This document shows, one piece after another, positions 47,739-57,390 of a DNA stretch of 64,000 nt. How positions within the stretch are numbered: the stretch's first letter is position 1; each line of letters opens with the position of its first letter. A program made the translations under genes and the position numbers. A model generated the notes under the pieces. That model was given only the letters and a program-made list of their open reading frames with translations. It made no database searches and was not told the origin of the DNA. Source of the stretch: Bombus terrestris. Taxonomy: Eukaryota > Arthropoda > Insecta > Hymenoptera > Apidae. The stretch spans positions 1,488,001-1,552,000 of the forward strand of contig NC_063275.1 in the NCBI RefSeq assembly GCF_910591885.1, in the 5' to 3' direction.

Positions 47739-50197
47739 TTGGGTTGTCCTTCTTTCCCTTTGTAAGGGAATAATAGATGCATGATATTCTTTGTTTTATA
47801 TTATTTTATCGAATCATGTATGATCCATGTTGTTCTACTGTTACATAGTGGATCGTATATAATTCAATAAAATACTACAACGTTGTTCTACTACAATAAA
47901 GTGAATTGTACATAATTAAATAAAATAATATGACGTTGTTCTATTACAATAAAATGAATCGTACGTAATTCAATAAAATAATATAATGTTGTTTCGCTAT
48001 AATAAAATGAAATGTACATAATTAAATAAAATAATATGACGTTGTTCTATTACAATAAAATGAATCGTACGTAATTCAATAAAATAATATAATGTTGTTT
48101 CACTACAATAAAATGAAATGTACATAATTCAATAAAACAATATAACGTTGTTTTAAAACGATAAAATGAATGGCACATAATTAAATAAAATAATATGACG
48201 TTGTTCTATTACAATAAAATGAATCGTACGTAATTCAATAAAATAATATAATGTTGTTTCGCTATAATAAAATGAAATGTACATAATTAAATAAAATAAT
48301 ATGACGTTGTTCTACTACTACATAGTGGATCGTATATAATTCAATAAAATATTACAACGTTGTTCTACTACAATAAAGTGAATTGTACATAATTAAATAA
48401 AATAATATGACGTTGTTCTACTATTACATAGTGGATCGTATATAATTCAATAAAATATTACAACGTTGTTCTACTACAATAAAGTGAATTGTACATAATT
48501 AAATAAAATAATATGACGTTGTTCTATTACAATAAAATGAATCGTACGTAATTCAATAAAATAATATAATGTTGTTTCGCTATAATAAAATGAAATGTAC
48601 ATAATTAAATAAAATAATATGACGTTGTTCTATTACAATAAAATGAATCGTACGTAATTCAATAAAATAATATAATGTTGTTTCACTACAATAAAATGAA
48701 ATGTACATAATTCAATAAAACAATATAACGTTGTTTTAAAACGATAAAATGAATGGCACATAATTAAATAAAATAATATGACGTTGTTCTATTACAATAA
48801 AATGAATCGTACGTAATTCAATAAAATAATATAATGTTGTTTCGCTATAATAAAATGAAATGTACATAATTAAATAAAATAATATGACGTTGTTCTACTA
48901 CTACATAGTGGATCGTATATAATTCAATAAAATATTACAACGTTGTTCTACTACAATAAAGTGAATTGTACATAATTAAATAAAATAATATGACGTTGTT
49001 CTACTATTACATAGTGGATCGTATATAATTCAATAAAATATTACAACGTTGTTCTACTACAATAAAGTGAATTGTACATAATTAAATAAAATAATATGAC
49101 GTTGTTCTATTACAATAAAATGAATCGTACGTAATTCAATAAAATAATATAATGTTGTTTCGCTATAATAAAATGAAATGTACATAATTAAATAAAATAA
49201 TATGACGTTGTTCTATTACAATAAAATGAATCGTACGTAATTCAATAAAATAATATAATGTTGTTTCACTACAATAAAATGAAATGTACATAATTCAATA
49301 AAACAATATAACGTTGTTTTAAAACGATAAAATGAATGGCACATAATTAAATAAAATAATATGACGTTGTTCTATTACAATAAAATGAATCGTACGTAAT
49401 TCAATAAAATAATATAATGTTGTTTCGCTATAATAAAATGAAATGTACATAATTAAATAAAATAATATGACGTTGTTCTACTACTACATAGTGGATCGTA
49501 TATAATTCAATAAAATATTACAACGTTGTTCTACTACAATAAAGTGAATTGTACATAATTAAATAAAATAATATGACGTTGTTCTACTATTACATAGTGG
49601 ATCGTATATAATTCAATAAAATATTACAACGTTGTTCTACTACAATAAAGTGAATTGTACATAATTAAATAAAATAATATGACGTTGTTCTATTACAATA
49701 AAATGAATCGTACGTAATTCAATAAAATAATATAATGTTGTTTCGCTATAATAAAATGAAATGTACATAATTAAATAAAATAATATAACGTTCTTCTATT
49801 ACAATAAAATGAATCGTACGTAATTCAATAAAATAATATAATGTTGTTTCATTACAATAAAATGAATCGTACGTAATTCAATAAAATAATATAATGTTGT
49901 TTCATTACAATAAAATGAAATGTACATAATTCAATAAAACAATATAACGTTGTTTTAAAACGATAAAATGAATGGTACATAATTCAATAAAATAATATAA
50001 CCTTGTTCTACTATAATAAATGAATCGTGTATAATTCAATAAAATAGTATGACGTTGTTCTATTACAATAAAATGAATCGTACGTAATTCAATAAAATAA
50101 TATAACGTTGTTCTACTGCGATAAAATAAGTGGTACATAATTCAATGAAATAATATTATTGCCTTTTAAAATAAAAGAATCTTTTGGAACAACCTAA
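47739..50197. mobile_element. Mariner-type non-autonomous element expanded by an internal minisatellite
   Basis: Left end TTGGGTTGTCC, right end GGAACAACCTAA (reverse complement TTAGGTTGTTCC), each flanked by TA (47737-47738; 50198-50199). Inward of both ends lies the subterminal motif also seen in the 120-bp copy at 36451 (tattattttattgaattatgta). Everything between the ends is the 53-bp array. No transposase remains. Confidence 0.8.
47834..50155. repeat. 53-bp minisatellite with 583-bp (11-mer) higher-order repeat
   Basis: About 44 monomers of 53 bp, each ending in a form of acgttg or atgttg. At least six monomer types recur in fixed order. The marker tctactactacatagtgg occurs at 48311, 48894 and 49477, exactly 583 bp (11 x 53) apart, and the copies between look identical by eye. 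Monomers match the element's own subterminal sequence (caataaaatgratcrtacrt, aattcaataaaataatat). Confidence 0.95.
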
Positions 50198-50199
50198 TA

Positions 50200-52260
50200 T
50201 AATCTCGAAAAGTACAAATTCTACTAGCAAATCGTTTGTTATTTATCAAGTAATTCGTTTTATAGCTTCTTTAAGTAACGCTATAACTCTAACTCAAAGT
50301 TATAACATTATTTATCGTAAATCTTAAATCTGAAAAACCTTTAACCCTGAACGTACAACACGTATGAGAAATAATACATATATCTATGGACACAGAAAAA
50401 AATATGATAAATTCGCTTGTGTCGATTATCTGATTTTTTCCACTGTACTTGGTTTACAGTTTAAAACAGTATTTTGAAAACAATAACATAGTTAACGTTA
50501 TAAGAATCGATATTTATGAAATATTTGTGAAAGTTCCAGACACACATACATATGTAAGTATACGTATTTAATCGGAAAATATATAAGAGAATAAAAATAA
50601 ATTAATTAAGTAACAGATACACTCATAGGATCGATGATAGCACATGGAATTTTAAAATTACTCTCTTATCGAACGAAGTCAAAAAAAAAATGCGCAATTT
50701 ATCACGTTTCTTTCGTCGTATACATATGTATACCTAAATAATGATTCAACTGTTCGTAATAATGAAGTAACGATCGTTAGCAGAAAATGCTTAATTAGCT
50801 TTCTGGTTGTAAGTGACGTTTACTTGTTAAAAATAAAATAAAACAAAGTAAAATATGAATAAAGAAAGAGCTACACGCGTAATTACTTAATACATAATTA
50901 ATTTAAATTAATACGTGAATGAAAATATTGTACGTATAACATAATGGAAAAAGAAGTTATTCACTGGTACCATAAAAAAAAGCAAAAAAAAGATAAAGAC
51001 AACCGTGGATTCACTGTGGAGAAAGTATTTCATCGAAATCTTCGTTATCTTTATCTTTGTATTCTATTTGTAATACGCACAGTACAGATGAACGTTAGTT
51101 AATAAATCGCAAATAGAGTACGAGCTTGTGTATTATCGTAATGCATAGATCTGAAAGAGTGCAAAAAGGTCAGAAGCACGATAGAAAGCAAGGCCATGGA
51201 AATTCAAAAATAGCCAACAAGGCAATACGGGATTACCGTGACGCGTCTGTACCTTTAGCTCGAACAATTTACACGTTGAAGTTTATTTAGGGGGAAAAGC
51301 TATCGTCGAATGATATTATTTCGAAACTGGTAAGATAATCGATCTCGCGACTCGTAGGTTGTAGCCGTAGAAATCGACGATATCCATACGGTATACGTGG
51401 TATACCAGCGATAAGGCATCGAGCGTACAAACTATAAAGACTATAACTTTCAGTTTGATACAGCACGTGCTGCGAGAGGTTTTACGATATACGTATTTTC
51501 CCGTGTAGCGTTTCACTCGAGAATAAAAGTACGAAAAATTGTATACATGTATGCAAGTACGTACAGAGTTATGTATATTATTCGGATAAAAGCGGAATAA
51601 CTTTTTTAAGGTCGGCGACTTGCATTCTTTTCGACAAGTTTTTTTAGTTAGTCGTCGCGAAGGAAATAGCAAAGTTCACTTTCTCTATCGCTTTTTTTAT
51701 TCGGGTCTGTAATGAAAATTTAATCGAAACGATATAGTTTCGCAGACTTATGTCGATTATACTCACACGATGCTAATTTTAACGATACGAAATAAAGAAA
51801 AAAAGGAAACTTCATAAGTGAACAAGGGGAATACTATTCGTGTTAGTAGGTACCGCGTTAACTTTCTAACGTATCTCTATATGAAAGTTACACGCTGCGT
51901 ATCGAATACTATTTTATCTGCATACTAGATTATATTTCGATAATTGTCTCAGTAAAAGACAGATCTCCCTTTAAATCTGTAATTTTCCAGAAGGATTATA
52001 GAACGAAATCTGATTGTAAAAGTGTATGTTCGAACGTGTAGTTATGCAACGTTCAAACTTATGCCTATTTATGTGGCATTTATTTTCAGAATACTCGCTC
52101 CGTAATCGATCGGTCATCGATAATTTAATTATACCTAATTATAACTAATTATCGATTTTCTAAAACGATTAGGAAATCATACTACATATTACTGACATGT
52201 AAAAGCGCGTTTCAAACGTAAAATAATTACGCATACGTATTTATTTCGCATTTATTTTCA
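50200..52260. other. Gene-free AT-rich DNA upstream of the SLC22-like gene
   Basis: No exon or repeat recognised. If the 45.7-kb leader is real, this is intron. Confidence 0.4.
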
Positions 52261-52865
52261 GAACAATCTGCGGCAGATGTTACGACATAAAATTCACGGA
52301 ATCGACATCAGGTGAAGCGCGTAAGGAGGAAAATAGGTGGTAACGGTGCCAAGAGAGTCCTGAATTTTGCAAAAAACGAGTGCAACGCATTCTCCGGATG
52401 CGACGAATCCGTTCAGCGGCTGTTCACGCTGGTAATTCTAGTCGGTTATCCAGTTCTCCGTGGGCATTAGAACAGTGCAGTTCACACGCAGTCCACGCTG
52501 TTACGTTACTTTTGACTCTGTCCTGAATTCGTCCCGTCTCGTCTCAACTAACTAACCAATCGGCGGACGAGTGAAATATTTTCCAAACGGAAGAAAGGAT
52601 TTGCGAAAAGGAGCATTGCGAGAATATCGAAATAGCGAAAGAGAAAAACAACGAAATTTCGATAGCGAAATTAGATCGACAAACGATACGTTGATCACGC
52701 CTTAGAAATGAGTTGGAAATGCTAAAAGGATAGGTACTTAAAAGCTGATGGACATTCGAAAGAAATAAAATCAAGGCGATTTTAACGCGAATCGCGGTTA
52801 GACAGAGAGGTCGGCTAACGAGAAGACGATCGGGGAAACGAGTTTGACAAGACGAAAGACGAAAG
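52261..52865 (+). other. Probable 5' UTR of the SLC22-like gene
   Basis: Begins right after ttattttcag, a good acceptor. The part at 52420-52510 contains initiator-like gtgcagttcac and cgcagtccac, so transcription could instead start here. No long upstream frame competes with the ATG at 52866. Confidence 0.4.
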
Positions 52866-54578
52866 ATGGCGAGCGTAGATAAAAATCTCGAGGAGCTGAT
52901 GATGCATCTTGGCGAATTTGGTAAATATCAATGCTGGCAATTCTGCTTGCACATTCTCGGCGCATTGACAGCCGGTCTGCATATGCTGACCTTACTCACA
53001 GTCGCTGCAGTGCCACCGCACACGTGCAACGTTCCTCGAACCACGTTTTCGACAGAATCGTTCAATTTCACATCTTCGACATGGAACTCCTCCATCGCGT
53101 TCGACGACGTTCCCCGAGCGGTGGACGCGTGCCACTATTTGGACGCGAACAACGTTACGAAGGAGTGCGACTCGTGGACTTATGACACGGAGTACTTCCA
53201 ATCGTCGCGCGGAATGGAATGGAATTTCGTTTGCTCGCAGCGATGGATGGGCGCAGCAGCGCAGTCCTGTTACATGTTCGGCGTGTTTATCGGAGCCGTA
53301 ACGCTGGGCAGTTTGGCCGACAAGTACGGCAGAAAAATAATATTCTACGTGTCTGCTGTTGCCCAACTTGTTTTCGGAGTGACCGTAGCTTTGGTGAACA
53401 AGTACTATGTTTTCCTCATCCTCAGATTTCTATACGGTATCTTCGGTTCGGCTGGCGCTTACATAACAGGATTCGTCCTGACGATGGAACTGGTCGGAGC
53501 AACAAAGAGGACGGTTTGCGGAATAATGTTTCAACTGGCGTTCGCCGTTGGGTTCATGTTAGTAGCCGTTTGGGGTGCCGTGATCAAGGACAGAATGTGG
53601 CTGCAAATCGTCTACGGGCTTCACAGCGTGCTTCTCATCGGCCACTGGTGGCTCATGGACGAATCTCCGCGTTGGTTGTGGGCTCAAGGGCGCGTCAGCG
53701 AAGCGTTGACTATCATACGAAAAGGTCTGAAGATGAATGGCAACAACGTAGATATAGATACTGGAAAATTGATCAGCGAAGGGAAGATACGGCAGATGGA
53801 TCAAGAGGAACAAGGTTCTTACGGAGCCTTGGATCTCTTCAAAACTCCGAATCTCCGAAAGAAAACGTTAAACGTATGTCTGAATTGGTTCGCCAATTCC
53901 ATCGTCTATTATGGGTTGTCGTTGAACGCAGGAAATCTCGTTGGAAATCCATATTTGATGTTGTTCCTCAGCGGTTTGGTGGAATTACCTTCGTACTTGC
54001 TAATGTGCTTCCTAATGGACCGTACCGGAAGAAGATGCCTGGTCAGTACGTTCATGTTGATCGGTGGCGTGTGCTGTATAATCGCCTCCAGTATCCCGAC
54101 TGGTACTGATACAGCTGCCACCATAATCGTAACCATCGTCCTATTCGGCAAAGCTTGCATAGCTGGCTCCTTCGCGGTTATTTACAACTACACGGCCGAA
54201 CTGTTCCCTACGGTAGTAAGAAATACCGCCTTGGGAATAGGCTCTATGTGCGCTCGTTTCAGCGGAGCTCTCACGCCCTTGATAATGCTGTTGGACTCTC
54301 TGAATCCCAAAGTGCCTGCGGTACTCTTCGGTTTCGTCGCCCTGGTATCTGGTTTCTTATCGTTGTACCTGCCGGAGACTGTGAATCAGCCGATGCCTGA
54401 AACTATCGAGGACGGTGAGAATTTTGGCAAGCACGACACCTGTTTCGCTATGTATTTGCGCTCGGGCAGAAAAACCAGCGCCGCTTACGAAGCTACACAA
54501 CTTACGCAACTCACCGTCGACACAGACGAGAAGGAGAAGTTGAATGAAGGAGGAAGCCCCAAGGAAAATTCCCACTAG
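52866..54578 (+). CDS. SLC22-like organic cation/anion transporter (MFS), intronless
   Basis: A 570-aa major facilitator of the organic cation transporter family, expected to move organic ions across the plasma membrane. The SLC22 layout is clear: a cytosolic N-terminus, TM1 at about 25-48, and a large Cys- and sequon-rich extracellular loop at about 49-125 (NFTSS, NSS, NVTK). Next come the TM2-TM3 signature GSLADKYGRK at 148-157, MDESPRWLW at 264-272, MDRTGRR at 384-390, and ELFPTVVRN at 445-453. YLPET at 501-505 is followed by a hydrophilic tail. The whole frame is one exon, unlike its multi-exon neighbours, although a 5'-UTR intron is possible. The start ATG (aagATGGCG) has good context. 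The substrate is not predictable from sequence. Confidence 0.93.
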   Translation: MASVDKNLEELMMHLGEFGKYQCWQFCLHILGALTAGLHMLTLLTVAAVPPHTCNVPRTTFSTESFNFTSSTWNSSIAFDDVPRAVDACHYLDANNVTKECDSWTYDTEYFQSSRGMEWNFVCSQRWMGAAAQSCYMFGVFIGAVTLGSLADKYGRKIIFYVSAVAQLVFGVTVALVNKYYVFLILRFLYGIFGSAGAYITGFVLTMELVGATKRTVCGIMFQLAFAVGFMLVAVWGAVIKDRMWLQIVYGLHSVLLIGHWWLMDESPRWLWAQGRVSEALTIIRKGLKMNGNNVDIDTGKLISEGKIRQMDQEEQGSYGALDLFKTPNLRKKTLNVCLNWFANSIVYYGLSLNAGNLVGNPYLMLFLSGLVELPSYLLMCFLMDRTGRRCLVSTFMLIGGVCCIIASSIPTGTDTAATIIVTIVLFGKACIAGSFAVIYNYTAELFPTVVRNTALGIGSMCARFSGALTPLIMLLDSLNPKVPAVLFGFVALVSGFLSLYLPETVNQPMPETIEDGENFGKHDTCFAMYLRSGRKTSAAYEATQLTQLTVDTDEKEKLNEGGSPKENSH

Positions 54579-54948
54579 AGAGCATCCGTTGTTATTCTTT
54601 TTTATTCTTATAAAAATCCTCAAAAACATTCCAACTATCGTCGATTTGTTTCTCGATTCGCCGTTTTACGCTTAACTCGACTGGACTATAAGCAGGTAAA
54701 ACTGTGACAAGCGCGAGAGTACATATCGCGATTGAATTATTTTCCTAATCCTATACGATTCTAATCGCTAAATATGAAAGAAAGTTTTACCGGTAAATTT
54801 TTTTAACTTCTCGCGATCATCGTAAATTAATCCTTATTAAGCCATTGATCCATTAAATATCGATACACGTACGTGTATTTACGTGCTACATTGGTTCACC
54901 ACAGTATTCGTAGCAATCAAAGTTTACTAATTTTCGATAAACTCATAT
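54579..54948 (+). other. Probable 3' UTR and flank of the SLC22-like gene
   Basis: AT-rich, no further coding. AATAAA-like signals lie in the foldback element further right (near 55027). Confidence 0.4.
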
Positions 54949-55519
54949 ACGTACAGAGTACGACCGAGTAACATGTACAAGCGAGCACGAGGTGATTCAT
55001 TATGAAAGAATAAGAACGAAATATGGAATAAAATTTGTTCATTTAAGGCTTAGTTTTCGAGAAAATCGAGTTTATCAAGTATACTTGAACATGGCTAATT
55101 ACCGACTGGTATGGGTAAACGATCGATAAGATGTTATCGATAGAAGCGAAAGTAAGTAGAAGATATAAAATAAAACTTGTCCGTTCAAGGCTATATTTTC
55201 AAGAAAACAGGTTAATCGATTTAGTACTTACACGCGTACGATAATTTTTCAAATTTATTTTTTCGGAAACAAAGCACCTCGAAGAAATATTTTATTTTGC
55301 ATTTTCCATTTATTTTCACGCGTAAAATGACCTGCTGTCGATTATTTAATCTCGTCTAGTACGGAATTAGCCACGTTAAAATATGTTTGATAAATTTTAA
55401 AATTTTTCTTGTAAATCAAGCCTTAAATGAAAGAATTTTATTCCATATTGTGTTCTTATTTTTCATAAGGAATCACTTCGTGTCCGCTTGTACGTGTTAT
55501 TCGGCCGCACCCTGTACGT
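54949..55519. mobile_element. Foldback element with ~150-bp inverted arms
   Basis: Left arm 54949-55101 and right arm 55365-55519 are imperfect reverse complements over about 150 bp. Shared blocks include acgtacag-g-acgaccga, atgtacaagcg, atatggaataaaatt and catttaaggctt. A third partial copy of the arm, in left-arm orientation, lies at about 55155-55215 (ataaaataaaacttgtccgttcaaggct, shown here only by position and key pieces). Confidence 0.75.
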
Positions 55520-55691
55520 TTCAACCGACTACATACGTATCGCGTAAAATTAGTCTACTAGAAACTTTCACAAGTTGAATATCCTATACATTTTTTCGAA
55601 ATAAACTTTCATTTATTTATTTATAATTACCGACTCTTTCTTTCCATCTTGCAGCTTTCCACGCAATGAATTCTCCGTTTAAAGTTGAACA

Positions 55692-55962
55692 TTTTTAGCG
55701 CATTTGACGGATTACTTTGACGCCATATTGGCTTTTAGCCGTCATTCGATTGGTTGCGCGGACGAGCGCGGAACCGAAGTTGCTGCAAATTAGTTTGACT
55801 GGCGTAATCGTTGAGATATACGTATATACATATATACAAATATACTTATGTGTGTGCGTGTGTGTGTGATGACATTTATTTACAACCAACGATGTCACTC
55901 ATTGCACGAATCGTGGCTAGAAGCCAATATGGCGTCAAAGTAACCGGTTAAATACGCTAAAA
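55692..55962. mobile_element. Foldback/MITE-like element with ~55-bp inverted arms
   Basis: Arms 55692-55750 and 55905-55962 include a perfect 23-bp inverted core (55712-55734 versus 55921-55943, begins ttactttgacgccatattgg). The loop holds TATA-rich and (GT)n simple sequence at 55820-55870. Confidence 0.75.
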
Positions 55963-56347
55963 GTGCTCGATTTTATACAAGTACGAACCCCGTAACTTTT
56001 GAACCAGTGGATGTTGCATTTAAAAACTCGTTTCTTAGGTCGGGACACATCGAAAGCTACAAGTTAAGTCTTTTTAAGTTAAACCTTTTTACCTATTACA
56101 CATATGTATATGCGTATACGTCCATATATGCATCCCGAACATTTTGCTTCCTTTAAATTTCCCATGAACGAATAGAAGTCGACGAATCGTCCGATTATGG
56201 CCACCTGTTTGCGGTAACTGTGCAGTTTACGATCAAATGCGGTTATGTTTGCCAGCATTAACGTCGATCATTCAAGAAACCTTGGATAGTGCTTTTTCTT
56301 TTTATACTCGATCCTTCTTTACAGACGCATCGATCGATGCAGTAGGT

Positions 56348-56594
56348 TGGTAACACTAACCTTACCAGGCCCATTTCATATGACCGGTTTCAAAATCTAA
56401 TTTAAAATTGTAGATTCATCGTTATTTCTTTCGTTCATCTAACATTATGTGAATTCTCATATTAACAAAAATTGAGAAATCGATTAATCGGATAATATAA
56501 GGATTTACATAAAGTTAGGTGAACGAAGGAAATAACGATGAAATTAGATTTCGAAACCGGTCGTTTGACCGGACCTCGTAAGGTTAGCGTTAAA
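56348..56594. mobile_element. Foldback/MITE-like element with ~105-bp inverted arms
   Basis: Left arm (ctaaccttac, gaccggtttc, tcatcgttatttc, ttcgttcatctaac) and right arm (reverse complements of the same blocks, ending gtaaggttag) are separated by about 25 bp. Terminal bases read roughly AACACTAACC and GGTTAGCGTT. Confidence 0.75.
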
Positions 56595-57083
56595 CATTCG
56601 ATCGAGATTGTAAATCGAGCTTCTCAGAATTTTTATTCGTTTTAACAAATTTTAATTTCAGAAGATTGGCTCGTTTAGAAAATTTTAATACGTACATAGT
56701 TGTGACGTCCGATTAAAATGCTTGAAATTATCTTTCGTTCGATAGAAAATTCTACGGTATTTTCATCTAGTGCATATCGACAAGTTCCTTTCTGTTCTAT
56801 TCAAACTACGCGATATGTATTTGTCGTCGTCAAGGAGTCCCGATTTTCCACCAATTATGTCCAGAGACATAATACTGCAACGCTATATTATAGCCTATAG
56901 TCTATATATTATAGTCTATAGTCTATAGTCCATCGGTATACCAACAAATAATTTTCCCTGTACTATTAATTTCTGTATTCTAAACTATACGCGTTCTAAC
57001 CTTAAAGCATGAACATTTTTTTCGAAACTTCTGTCTTTTAATTTCCAGCCCGCCTCTAAATCTATTTAAAATAATCTGTTTAA

Positions 57084-57386
57084 CCAGTTAGCTGTTTTTG
57101 ACGAGTATACTCGTCATAAAGAAATGACAATAGTTTGTATTACGACGAGTATACTCGTCATGCGTAAAAAGTACTTACAATATGCTGTTTAAATTGCAAT
57201 TTAGTAATCGTAGTAAATTGCGGTAATGAAATTAAAAAATAAAACATTCATATCATTACAAGTTAATTCTATATTACAACAGCCACGCATACTCCGTGTT
57301 TGACGAGTATACTCGTCATCGCTTACTTTTTCCCCACACATTTTAAGTACTACACACTTTTCAAATAGGTCGTAACAGCTAACCGG
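57084..57386. mobile_element. TTAA-flanked inverted-repeat element with 18-bp palindromes (short copy)
   Basis: Ends CCAGTTAGCTGTT and AACAGCTAACCGG are inverted repeats with one mismatch, each bordered by TTAA (57080-57083, 57387-57390). Perfect palindrome TGACGAGTATACTCGTCA at 57099 and 57301, and a one-base variant at 57143. 303 bp, no coding capacity. Spacers match the long copy at 46149. Confidence 0.8.
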
Positions 57387-57390
57387 TTAA

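Noticed and set aside
49905..50138. Minus-strand 77-codon frame
   Set aside because: Lies in the 53-bp minisatellite and repeats with it.
41038..50155. CRISPR-like arrays
   Set aside because: Periods are 53 and 211 bp with no unique spacers between conserved short repeats, and the genome is plainly eukaryotic.
53219..54109. 296-codon second frame inside the SLC22-like gene
   Set aside because: Arg/Ser-rich out-of-frame shadow; the overlapping frame has all MFS motifs.
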